A stretch of DNA of 64,000 nt from Mesostigma viride. Lineage: Eukaryota; Streptophyta; Mesostigmatophyceae; Mesostigmatales; Mesostigmataceae. Position numbers and translations under genes: made by a program. The stretch spans positions 745,590 through 809,589 of the forward strand of contig RPFO01000132.1 of assembly GCA_009746045.1 (NCBI GenBank). Direction: 5' to 3'. Shown here piece after piece: positions 30,187 through 39,600 of this stretch. Under the pieces are notes generated by a model. It made no database searches. It had not been told where the DNA came from and was given only the letters and a program-made list of their open reading frames with translations. Position 1 is the first letter of the stretch. The number at the start of each line of letters is the position of its first letter.

Positions 30187-31473
30187 ATGGCATCCGATGG
30201 TTCTTGGTACAACCGAGCAATTCCGAAAACGATGCAATACATCGTGAAGGCTCTCGGCCAGCACTCGACGTCCCGTGTTCAGTTGTCCACTCTGTCCGCG
30301 AACTCGGGTATTAAGCAGGGTTCGGTTGTGGCTGTCCGCCTGCCGACGAGCGGATTTGCCGATCTTCACAGTTTCGCCATGTACTTCAAGGCGTCCGAGG
30401 CGGCTACGACTGGATTCTGTAGGTTTCCGAGATACACTTCGTCGTTGATCAGGCGTCTGGAGGTGCTGGTTGGTGGCCAGAGCGTGGACTCCATTAACGA
30501 CTACCACCAGTTGTATCGGACCCTGCTTACTGTTCACGGCGGAGTCGGTCATGACAACGCCCAAGCACCGTCCGGATGGTCCGTGGACAACACCACCGAC
30601 GTTGCGCTGACCGACAGGGAACCAGTAGATGTCGCCAAGCATACGAACATTCCTGGAGTGATCGACAACTGGCTCGGGTTCCTCTCTGGCGACCCTCGCG
30701 TGATCGATCTCAGCCTTTTCCCTCCGATCGAGATCAGGATTACGTTGATGGATGGGAGTGTCATGATCCCCGGAGAGGCAGTGGCGGCTGCGGCGCCCGC
30801 CGCTGCCGTTCCAGCCTGCGCCGGACCCGGGTTCCAACTGGATGATATTCACTTCTCGATCGATACGTACAGGTTCCAGGAGGATGTGGTCTCTCAGGTA
30901 TTCGCATCAAGGTTGGCGGAGGGCGGGACGCTGCCGTTCCGCTGGAAGACGTGGCAGTCAACGAAGCAGTCGGCCGGTGCCGCTCCGTACAGCATTAAGG
31001 CGACCCTCTCTTCTGCATCCGCGAGCAAACTCCTCGCCATCCAGGTCGACCCTGCCAACGACGTCGCGAACGGAGCCGGTGATATCATGTTCGACCATAC
31101 CGCTCTGAACGCAAACACACAGTTCCAGTTCGATATTAACGGATCACACCAGTCTCCCGCGTATCGCATGGGCGTGACAGAGGCGTGGACTAACCTGGTG
31201 AGCGCATTCAACGACCAAGGAAACTCGCTGTCGTGCGCCAAGAACGGAATCACACCCGATACCTGGCGAGACAAGCATTTCGTCATGGCCTGTCACTTGA
31301 ACATGCCAGGTGCGGGTTCCGAGTACCAGAGCGGTCTCGACCTTCGCGGGACTGCGGCGGTCGTCACCCTTCCCGTGGATGGAGCGGGCGCGGCGTGTAC
31401 CTCGTACTTGTTTTGCGAGCTCGAGGCCAAGATGGACGTCGGCGCCGGGCGGCAGGCGGCCGTGTACCTGTAA
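30187..31473 (+). CDS. MCP: Major capsid protein (double jelly-roll)
   Basis: 428 codons, intact, ending TAATAA. Features in order: an N-terminal arm, the VVAVRLPTSGFADLHSFAMY strand, PRYTSSLIRRLEVLVGGQSV (a block typical of PLV hexons), IDLSLFPPIEIRITL, a Pro/Ala-rich loop, DDIHFSIDTYRF starting the second barrel, and PVDGAGAACTSYLFCELEAK at the C-terminus. The length is at the short end for PLV capsid proteins. It would trimerise to build the icosahedral shell. The upstream gap of 39 bp contains TTTTTATC and GTATAC, the only room for a late promoter. Confidence 0.85.
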   Translation: MASDGSWYNRAIPKTMQYIVKALGQHSTSRVQLSTLSANSGIKQGSVVAVRLPTSGFADLHSFAMYFKASEAATTGFCRFPRYTSSLIRRLEVLVGGQSVDSINDYHQLYRTLLTVHGGVGHDNAQAPSGWSVDNTTDVALTDREPVDVAKHTNIPGVIDNWLGFLSGDPRVIDLSLFPPIEIRITLMDGSVMIPGEAVAAAAPAAAVPACAGPGFQLDDIHFSIDTYRFQEDVVSQVFASRLAEGGTLPFRWKTWQSTKQSAGAAPYSIKATLSSASASKLLAIQVDPANDVANGAGDIMFDHTALNANTQFQFDINGSHQSPAYRMGVTEAWTNLVSAFNDQGNSLSCAKNGITPDTWRDKHFVMACHLNMPGAGSEYQSGLDLRGTAAVVTLPVDGAGAACTSYLFCELEAKMDVGAGRQAAVYL

Positions 31474-31503
31474 TAATCTCTGATGGTTACTGTATAGCGC
31501 ACG

Positions 31504-31674
31504 ATGGAATACCTTAAGGATCCGAGATACACAGCGAATCCGTTTAGTAGAGTCACCTTGATCTTCGATACTCCTGCGATGACTGATAAAGGTCTGGCGA
31601 TTGGATTCCCGGCTAGGAAAGGGCCGCTAATGGAGCCAAGGTTTCAGTACCCGTTGCCAACTTCGAAAAAATAG
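31504..31674 (+). CDS. 56-aa protein downstream of capsid gene
   Basis: ATG at 31504 to TAG at 31672-31674. It has a high content of Pro, Phe and Arg (YLKDPRYTANPFSRVTLIFD at the start, EPRFQYPLP near the end). It fills an otherwise empty 226-bp gap in a tightly packed block and is in the same direction as its neighbours. Function unknown. Confidence 0.5.
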   Translation: MEYLKDPRYTANPFSRVTLIFDTPAMTDKGLAIGFPARKGPLMEPRFQYPLPTSKK

Positions 31675-31699
31675 TGTCAGTTTGTAGTATATCGTCAGC

Positions 31700-32119
31700 A
31701 TGTCTTTCGATTATGGTGTGTGTCCTGCTTTATTCAATAAAAAAAGACGCATTGTCGCGCCTTCCGTAACATTAACGACTACAGCCGGGACATATCCTAG
31801 CACGTCTCCAATTACAGTCGCAGCGACGTTTAGTCAGCCGGTCATTTGTTTTGCGTTGGACGATGTCATCGTAGTCAACGGCGGAGTCTCGAACCTCACA
31901 GGCAGCGGGGCGTTGTACAGCTTCCAAGTAACGCCAACGACAGCGTACTCGCCAACCACGATAGGCGTCGGGACAGGGGCGGTGACCAATTTGAAGGGCG
32001 CACGGAACATATCCGCAACTCCGATTGTTTTCACGTACCTGCCACCTCCGACGGTTTCCTTGTCAAAAGCGAGATGGACTCCGGATTCCATACCGATTAC
32101 GGCATCCCGTTTCGTTTAA
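31700..32119 (+). pseudogene. Ig-like fibre protein, 5' part (split by foldback element)
   Basis: After a short head (MSFDYGVCPALFNKKRR) comes a complete bacterial-type Ig-like repeat: VTLTTTAGTYPSTSPITVAA, FALDDVIVVNGGVSNLTGSG, YSFQVTP, GAVTNLKGARN. A second repeat starts (PTVSLSKARWTPDSIPIT) but is cut at about 32110 by an inserted element. The frame at 32846-34201 has the same phase and supplies the rest of repeat two. Such repeats are typical of adhesins and phage fibres. Confidence 0.72.
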
Positions 32120-32879
32120 GTGGCCAGCCGGAGCGGCTGCTTAGGTTTTAGCGGGCAAGTGTTCGAAGCGCGTCATTGGTGAATTACTCGGGAACTTGGT
32201 TTTCCCCGCGAAACTCCAACCGCACGTTCAGATTTCCAAATCTCAAGTAAAGTTCGGCGCAACTTTCTGAACGGGGGCAGTTGACGAGCAGCATTCCTCC
32301 GGACGAATGAATTGCGTTCCATACTTGCGCAAAATTTTGAAAGGTAGCTTGCGTGCAGCCCTACTAAAATTTGCGCGCACGTTCAGATTTCCAAATCTCA
32401 AGTAAATTTCGGCGGAACATTCTGAACGGGGGTAGTTGGCGGGCAGCGTTCATCCAGACGAATGAAATGCGTTCCATACTAGCGCAAAATTTTGAAAGGT
32501 AGCTTGCGTGCAGCCCTACTAAAATTTGCGCAAAGTGTGGGACTGAAAATTCGTAACGGAAACTTTTTGGTAGTTGCCGTCACTTCCTCTTGTGCAAACG
32601 TGTGGGAGTGAAAATTCGTAACGGAAACTTTTTGGTAGTTGCCGTCAATTCATTTTGCGCGAGTGTTGGGCTGAAAATTCGTAACGGAAACTTTTTGGTA
32701 GTTGCCGTCACTTCCTTTGGTTCGACTGAAAATTCGCTGAAATTCGCTGAATTCGTACCGTAGCCTAATTTTTAGTACCTCGAAGTGACGGGGCACCTAA
32801 AAATTTGCCCACAAGTACACTTGGCAGCGCGCTCACTGGGAAAAATTGTACAGCCGCTCCGGCGGGCCACTTGAACGAA
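32111..32879. mobile_element. Foldback/MITE-like element in the fibre gene
   Basis: The ends 32111-32139 and 32851-32879 are 29-bp inverted repeats with two mismatches (core GCCGGAGCGGCTG). The interior is built of direct repeats: a 155-bp unit at about 32221 and 32376 (starting CGCACGTTCAGATTTCC), then three units of about 63 bp with CTGAAAATTCGTAACGG near 32544, 32610 and 32672. It has no ORF. It interrupts an Ig-like repeat, so it is a genuine insertion. I could not settle a target duplication. Confidence 0.8.
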
Positions 32880-34201
32880 TTGTAATGGTGACAGCAACGT
32901 TCAGCAGGAATGTGACCGGGTTCACGCAAAACGATATCGCCGTGACAAACGGGACAGCGTCCAATTTCTCGGGTAGCGGGTCCTTGTACACATTCGACGT
33001 GACCCCGACAAAGCCACTGGAGATGACGACAATGGTTCTGAGTATCGGCTCTGGTGTTGCTACAGACGCGTCTACGGGGCTTGGAAACGTGGCATCGACG
33101 TCAATGTCTATCACATACCCTGAGCCCGTCGCCATATTTGACTTCAGCGACAGTTCGAAGGTGTTCTCTGATAACGGCGTTACTCCCATTGCCCAGGGAC
33201 AGGATATTCAGCGAATCAAGTCGTCCATCGGTAATCACACGCTAACATATGGAGGATTTGGTAGCACGACCTCGAGACCTGAGTGGGTATCTGGGACGCC
33301 AGAGAATTCCACGATTACGAAGACATACTGCAAGTTGAACGTCATCAACAACAACTTCTCTCGCAAGCAGCTCATATCATCATACTCGTCAGCCGGCGGC
33401 GAGTTTACAGCTGTCTGGGTCAGCTATTGCCCTGGTCCTTCATGGGGCCTTACGACGGGCTCTTGTGCCATGTGGTATGCCGGGAGCGCTGCCGGTCATA
33501 TTGGAGCCGACCGCGTGTTCAAAAGCACATACCTGACAGGCTCTGGAGACAACCTGGCCGGCGTCAATTTCGACCCTTTGCTGTATAGCGTGATGCCTAC
33601 GCGCTCATATGTCCAGGCTCTTCGCGTGTCAGCTACCGAGAAGTCCTCTTGGTTCAGAGGCATGAAAAGAGGATGGGTGTCATCCACTCCTGTATCGGCG
33701 AACAATCAGATTAAAATAGGGGCTACCAATGTGCGACAGAACAGCGCGATGATAGGAGAATTCAGATGGTACGATTTTGCACTCCCCGATGACGTCCTCA
33801 TGTCTATAGCGCAGGAGATGGATGCGAAATGGGGGTGCGGGACCTGGAACGACACCACGCCACCCACTGTCTTCCTCACAACAACCAGTTCTACTCCGTC
33901 GACAAGCCCCGTGTCGGTAACGGCGACCTTTAGCGAACAGATGCAGGATTTGACTGTCGACGACATAACAGTGACAAACGGTACAGTGACACAGCTTTCC
34001 AACGTCGGTTTGAAGGTGTTCACTATCACGGTGACCCCACAAACTCCATACTCGTTATCAACGGTGATGATCGCCGCCAACAAGGCCATAGACATCGCCG
34101 GAAACGGGAACAACGAGTCGAACCTTTTGGAATTCACGTACACGTGCCGCCTTAAAACGGATCCGTTTTTTGCTTACCATGCCAATTATTATCTCTCATA
34201 A
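32880..34201 (+). pseudogene. Ig-like/lectin-like fibre protein, 3' part
   Basis: An open frame that includes 32846-32879 of the inserted element; native sequence starts near VTATFSRNVTGFTQNDIAVT. Order: the rest of Ig-like repeat two (…VTPTKP, GVATDASTGLGN), a region of about 210 residues starting AIFDFSDSSKVF and containing WYDFALPDDVLMSIAQEM (LamG/concanavalin-like), then a third Ig-like repeat (STSPVSVTATFSEQMQDLTV, GNGNNESNLLEFTYT) at the C-terminus. The whole gene (31700-34201 without the insert) would be near 580 residues. Attachment to the host surface is inferred from the domains. Confidence 0.72.
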
Positions 34202-34214
34202 GATGTAATAAACT

Positions 34215-34727
34215 ATGGACTATCCCACGTATTACCAATACGTCGTCGATTTTAAAGGGATGACGCCAACGATTGACGGCAGAACCGGGCTATGTTATTT
34301 CAACGTCAAACCAGACCCACGCGCTCCTGTCATTGACAGCACCTGGCGCGGTGGCGCTCATTGGGTTGGATTTGATTTCGTCGAGAACCGCGATAATTAC
34401 AAGATCATCGGCCTAGTTTCTCCTGGTTTCTTGGGCGGTGAGCAAAATCCGGGGGAATGCGTCGTTCTGTGTTCTGAGCAGATGGAAATCGGTGGAGAAG
34501 GGATCCCTCTGTACGAATTCTCGCCAAACGCGCATTCGTTCTATAACCTCAAGGACCCATACCTGTTTAGGCACGGAGGACAGCTGGTGATCGGTCTAGT
34601 TCACATCGACAGAGAGGCAGAGGATACCGACAACTACAAACCAGTGGGGAGTTTCCGATCGTTTGTGTGCATCTTGCGTTTCGAGAAGGTCCGCGGATTC
34701 GATTCATGTAAATGCCATCACAAGTAG
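34215..34727 (+). CDS. Hypothetical protein of the particle block
   Basis: 170 codons, starting 13 bp after the fibre gene. It is aromatic-rich and beta-looking (TYYQYVVDFKGMTPTIDG, GGAHWVGFDF, LKDPYLFRHGGQLVIGLVHI) and ends with a Cys/His tail (CKCHHK). No family recognised. Position suggests a partner of the fibre or a capsid accessory. Confidence 0.6.
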   Translation: MDYPTYYQYVVDFKGMTPTIDGRTGLCYFNVKPDPRAPVIDSTWRGGAHWVGFDFVENRDNYKIIGLVSPGFLGGEQNPGECVVLCSEQMEIGGEGIPLYEFSPNAHSFYNLKDPYLFRHGGQLVIGLVHIDREAEDTDNYKPVGSFRSFVCILRFEKVRGFDSCKCHHK

Positions 34728-34823
34728 AGAGGATTTAACGCGTAATGACTCGATGTAAATGGCGTCTGTTATTCGTATTTTGATTAATAAATTATCTTAC
34801 ACAAATCTATAAACGTTCCCAAC

Positions 34824-35201
34824 ATGTTCGTAACCATGAATGACATTCTCAACTGCATCGAGGCCTGCAAACCGGGCAGTGGCGGGTACATCCAGAGCGG
34901 CACGCGAAGATCCGTCAACGCCGCAGAAGTCGCGCGAGTTTCTTGCACCGTCGCCGGAAAGCCCGACCCATACGACGACAATTACAATGTCGAATTAGAC
35001 CAGCTAGACGATCCACGCATCTTCTCGTCGGCTGCTGTGTGCGCCTTGGAAGACGACGCGGATCTGGACGAAATTATCAAGGCGTGCGAGGACTTGGTTG
35101 TTTTATCTATAATGGCCGGCTGCGTCACCGGCAGACAATCCATTTCCTCGTCGACGTTTGACCAAGTGAAGGAACGGCTGCAACTCCTGAGAGGCGAGTG
35201 A
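34824..35201 (+). CDS. Acidic hypothetical protein
   Basis: 125 codons, the last gene of the rightward block. It is helical-looking and acidic, with Cys at several positions (MNDILNCIEACKPGSGG, LEDDADLDEIIKACEDLVVL). ATAAACGTTCCC lies just upstream (34809-34820), similar to the motif before 28777. Function unknown. It ends about 80 bp before the inner hairpin repeat. Confidence 0.55.
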   Translation: MFVTMNDILNCIEACKPGSGGYIQSGTRRSVNAAEVARVSCTVAGKPDPYDDNYNVELDQLDDPRIFSSAAVCALEDDADLDEIIKACEDLVVLSIMAGCVTGRQSISSSTFDQVKERLQLLRGE

Positions 35202-35283
35202 CAACAAAGCCACCCCCATTGCGGTTAGTGATGCGGTGGGTGTGTGAGATTGTTTGCTTGTTTGTTGAGGGTTTGTGAGATAG

Positions 35284-35345
35284 GGGGGAAAATTGGCCAG
35301 AGAAAGATTAGCACTTCTATCAAATTATCTGGCCAATTTTCCCCC
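35284..35345 (-). repeat. Inner inverted repeat with perfect hairpin, right
   Basis: The exact reverse complement of 13027-13088, including the 18-bp hairpin arms. It lies about 170 bp inside the right outer repeat, compared with about 1,045 bp on the left. Confidence 0.85.
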
Positions 35346-35516
35346 ATATGAGAACCACGTCTCCCATGTTGATGCAGGTATGGGTTTTGTGGGTGACCGG
35401 TGACAGATGCCAGCATTTCTATGACACCCTAAAACCCCGCGACCACTGAGCCGGGGTTGGCAGGGATCTGGGAGGCGTGGCTGCACTGTGACAGGTGTCA
35501 GTAGCAAACCAAAAAC

Positions 35517-35620
35517 CCAGTATTTTATCACTCAATTTATCACTCAACCATCATCACTCAAGAATGGCTCCACGGTACCCCACACGGCCCCATCACTCAA
35601 TGAGGGGCTATATATATATA
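35517..35620 (-). repeat. Outer inverted repeat, right end of PLV
   Basis: The mirror of 11881-11981, with ATCACTCAA units and the terminal TATATATATA tract. Gypsy leader sequence starts immediately outside. Confidence 0.85.
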
Positions 35621-35737
35621 AGGCCTGAGTACTAGTGCTATGTTCCCTAAGCAGTGTAATCCCCTCTATTGTCTGCTAGGGCCAATAGTCAGCTGGGAAA
35701 AGGTTACTGCTGTCCCAGCCTCCTGACTACTGTCTAC

Positions 35738-35905
35738 CTAGCCGTGAGTGGTACGCATGTCTTCAGGCAATGGCATGTGTTCCTTACTAGACTCATCTGC
35801 ATCTCCTAGATGATCAAAACCCTTCCACCTAGCAGTAGAGCCCTTATCCTTAGTGTATTCCTCACATGCCCTGTAGGGACGTAATGCATTATAGGCTAGC
35901 AGAAG
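35738..35905 (-). pseudogene. Viroplasmin-like leader ORF relic of Gypsy A
   Basis: On the minus strand a frame ending at the TAG complement 35738-35740 gives ACEEYTKDKGSTARWKGFDH and HMPLPEDM. It aligns with ACSNYIKDK…ARWQGFNTLAEAD…NMPLPEGL in the leader ORF of the other Gypsy (55189-55542). The pattern is that of the viroplasmin/RNase H1 N-terminal hybrid-binding domain. It lies between the primer site and the provirus, about 120 bp from the viral end, and no intact start is visible. Confidence 0.55.
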
Positions 35906-36633
35906 CTTGCAAGAAGGAAAAGGGGAATCCCAGGAATACCTCTAAGTGCAGTGCAGTTACCACATAACGCAACGAGGAAGAAGACGGAATCTAACACAGC
36001 ACACGCCCCAGCCTTCCGCGGCAAAGGGCTATACAATAAGCACACGGAGGTAGACACCGTCAACACAGTCGGCAACAGCCAGACGGTATCCACCCCCACG
36101 ACAGGTCGAACAATGAATGGTCGTCATCCGCAACTTCCATTCGCACCAACGACATTCACAACCTATGGAGGCACAACGTATAACAAGAACCCCCTACGCG
36201 TGCGGACCCGGAGAGAAAGCGAGCACGCCAGCTAAGCCTTCCACAGGCATAGCTTGCAAAGAAAGAATCCTAACTAGGGGACGTACCATCGTCGATGACG
36301 TAAATCCCTCCTGAGCTGGCCGCCACCCGGTGTCGTTGAAGGCAAGCCCTGGCTGCCACTGGATGTCGTTGAAAACAGGAGAGATGAGCGCTATCGTTGA
36401 CAGCACCTCACCACAGGACTATTGCTAGCCCCGCCGAGTATCCCAGACTGGCCGCTTGCTGTCTAGGTCGTCGTTGAATCCCTTTACGGGCTGGCCGCCG
36501 ACCTGTTCAGCAATCGTTGAATTCCGGGACCTCTACCTACACCAAGCACCGCCCTGGTTTCCTAACTGGCTACACTAGCTCTCTCCGCGAGAGTTAGCTA
36601 ACCTTGCCGGCAACATTTTCCTCCGATAACCAG
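35906..36633 (-). other. Gypsy A leader
   Basis: Noncoding leader on the minus strand between the primer site (next to 36634) and the viroplasmin relic. A short block (TGCACTTAGAGGTATTCCTGGG) aligns with the leader of the second Gypsy near 55087-55110. Confidence 0.6.
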
Positions 36634-39600
36634 TGTTACGTCCCAGCCCAGACACACCTAGCCTGAGCCACGTAGCGAAAGATCTACCATGCCGGAATTA
36701 GGAAGATTCAAGGTGGCCTAATGCAGATTGCGCTTCACGACTGGGGTCGTGAGAAATCTGGCACCGCGACTTGATGCCAAGCTAATTAATACACACTTAT
36801 AATGGCTAGCAATACCAATTACAAATGGATAGTTGCCCCAGGTTTAATGTGTAGGCGTATTCGCACTTATCATTCATCAAACCAAGAGGACTGTCAAAAA
36901 TGTCATGCTGTGACCATGGGAGGTTGTTGATATTACATTAATAATGATGACCTCATTTACGACTTTGTCATGATGGAAATATTTTGTCAACCACCATGGC
37001 TGAAAGGTGCCATTTTCTAGAACAGTGGTGGTCAGAGAAGATGGTTGGCGTGTAGCCCAGCCACCACCTATATGGCTGGTCGGCAGGACCACAACATAAT
37101 TAACTTAACATGACAGCTAGGCAACACTTAACCAGTGCTAGATGCTGCCTGCTGGCAAATCATGGTTGTACCATGGCAGACAGAATTAGGTACGCCTAGC
37201 TGACGGTCCAGGTACCACGAATTGAATTATTGGCGCCTGTCCTATATGGGCCATGCGCCACATGACACGACATGGATTGTACTACAGTGCCGTATAGTGA
37301 CCAGGCACATATATATGAAAAGACTCATAACTTTCTACCTAGAGCTCAGATCAAGGTGATTCTAGTGGCAAAGTTGTAGCCAAACATGAGCTCTACGCAG
37401 TCATACTGGCGTTGTAGGTTGTTCTGACTTAACTACGGACTACCCGAACTTTATCTAGATTAGTAAGTGCTAGACTTGTCAGGCATATTGGGGCATATTC
37501 CTGACATGCCCCTTGCACCAAATGCCGTATACAAGCTCACCCCCCCTGGCAAGTAACACATGGATAGTGAGGGTAGTCGGGTATAAAGAAACCCAAGCTC
37601 TCCCCCCCTTACACGGCTAACCCGGTCATGCTGAAAGGAGAAATAGGCAAGAGTAGCAGTTGGAGCTAAGGGTCACATGGCCCCCAAGTGGCCCTGGGAG
37701 TGCGCCAGGTGAAGAACAGGGTGCCCCAGGTCACGTAGAAATACTGGGAAAAAACAAGGACTGGATCGAGCTCGGCCCCGTGTGTAGATGCCCCTGGAAG
37801 GGTGCCCCCCTTGGAATCGTGGACGTAAAAGCTGGTAATGGCAGGAGTCGCTCTGGAATCATTTATCAGGAGCTGGCGACGACCGCAGTGGGTGTGAGCA
37901 GCTACAGGCACCTAGCTGCAGTGACTACTAACCGCTGACTAGACGGCTGCGTACTGCTGGCTGGTGGCATTGATGCTGGTCTGAAGTGGCGATTTGGCTG
38001 GCAGGTACGTGCAGCTGGCTGCAACTACTACTAAGAGCTGATCAGGCTGCTGTGTGTTGCTGGCTGCTGCGACTGTGTGCTGCCATGCTGATGGGGTGCT
38101 GGTAGGTATCTGCAGCTGGTTGCAACAACTACCACAAGCGAGTCAGGCTGTGGTGTGTGGCTGACTGCTGCTACTATATCCTATCATGCTGTATGGCGCG
38201 TGCTGGGTACTGCACTACGGCTGCGTGCGGCAGTTGGCTGTCACTGGCCACTTAACTAATGACGGCTGCTGCGGCTGGCGAGCGGCATTTAAACGAGCTG
38301 TTTCCCATTGAAGAAAAGCCAAGGGTGCGAGAGGAGAACCAGGTGGATGCTGCAAGATTTCCCCGCACCGACGTGGGATGGAGCATTGTAGTTGATGCCG
38401 TTGTAGTGGTCCGTGCATAGCTGCTCTTGTACGATGGTGCTTCCAAACCATGGCGACTGGCAAAAAATCTGAATAATGCTTGGCTGGAACTAGGAAAAAG
38501 AAACCCCATGTCGCCTGGAAGGTGGCCCACCGTTTAAAACATTTGTGGTCGCTTTATATAGGCGCCATCAAGCTCGTTGTATTCTCAGAAGAACAAAGGG
38601 GTCTTGGGCTTTGCAAGGCTGGTCACGGCTGGCAACCGGTAGTCACCCAGGGTAATAAAATAAAGCGTGAACCGCTGCGCCCAAGTGCCGACAATGTAGA
38701 AATCTGAATGTTTAGTGAAGCTCATGCAAGAGGTCGTTTAAGGTCGAAATTCGGAGCAAACAGGGCCTGCCGCAAGAAAATTCGTAGCCGACGCAATACT
38801 CCACGGAATGACGCCGGACTTGGTTCAATAGATGCGCAATTTGATGCTGATTCCGTGGACATGTTGAGTGGCACCAACGGATTAGAATTCCGAAAGTTCT
38901 TGCCGAAATGCTGCCCAGGCAAAAATTTGCCCGATTTGGAAAGATCACAACCCCCCTCATTCCGATGCCATGTCAAAAATGTCATGCTGTGACCATGGGA
39001 GGTTGTTGATATTACATTAATAATGATGACCTCATTTACGACTTTGTCATGATGGAAATATTTTGTCAACCACCATGGCTGAAAGGTGCCATTTTCTAGA
39101 ACAGTGGTGGTCAGAGAAGATGGTTGGCGTGTAGCCCAGCCACCACCTATATTCTGATCCCCTATATGGCTGGTCGGCAGGACCACAACATAATTAACTT
39201 AACATGACAGCTAGGCAACACTTAACCAGTGCTAGATGCTGCCTGCTGGCAAATCATGGTTGTACCATGGCAGACAGAATTAGGTACGCCTAGCTGACGG
39301 TCCAGGTACCACGAATTGAATTATTGGCGCCTGTCCTATATGGGCCATGCGCCACATGACACGACATGGATTGTACTACAGTGCCGTATAGTGACCAGGC
39401 ACATATATATGAAAAGACTCATAACTTTCTACCTAGAGCTCAGATCAAGGTGATTCTAGTGGCAAAGTTGTAGCCAAACATGAGCTCTACGCAGTCATAC
39501 TGGCGTTGTAGGTTGTTCTGACTTAACTACGGACTACCCGAACTTTATCTAGATTAGTAAGTGCTAGACTTGTCAGGCATATTGGGGCATATTCCTGACA

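Larger units (their letters stand above)
11881..35620. mobile_element. Endogenous polinton-like virus (PLV)
   Basis: A 23.7-kb unit bounded by inverted repeats that carries the PLV hallmark set: double-jelly-roll major capsid protein, penton-like minor capsid protein, A32/FtsK-type packaging ATPase, tyrosine recombinase, and AEP primase plus helicase, with a large accessory surface-protein module. The genes form two divergent blocks. No family-B DNA polymerase, retroviral-type integrase or adenain-type protease is visible, which argues against a classical Polinton/Maverick and for a PLV. The copy is damaged by a Copia insertion, a foldback insertion, at least two apparent frameshifts and one in-frame stop, yet capsid, ATPase and recombinase frames are intact. 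Host and closest relative cannot be named from sequence alone. Confidence 0.88.

Noticed and set aside
31700-34201. Bacterial contamination suggested by bacterial-type Ig-like repeats
   Set aside because: The gene sits inside the viral particle block and is interrupted by a foldback element; flanks are eukaryotic retroelements.
11881-35620. Classical Polinton/Maverick or virophage
   Set aside because: No polymerase B, DDE integrase or adenain-type protease for the former. The capsid and penton blocks look PLV-like, though virophage kinship of single genes is not excluded.
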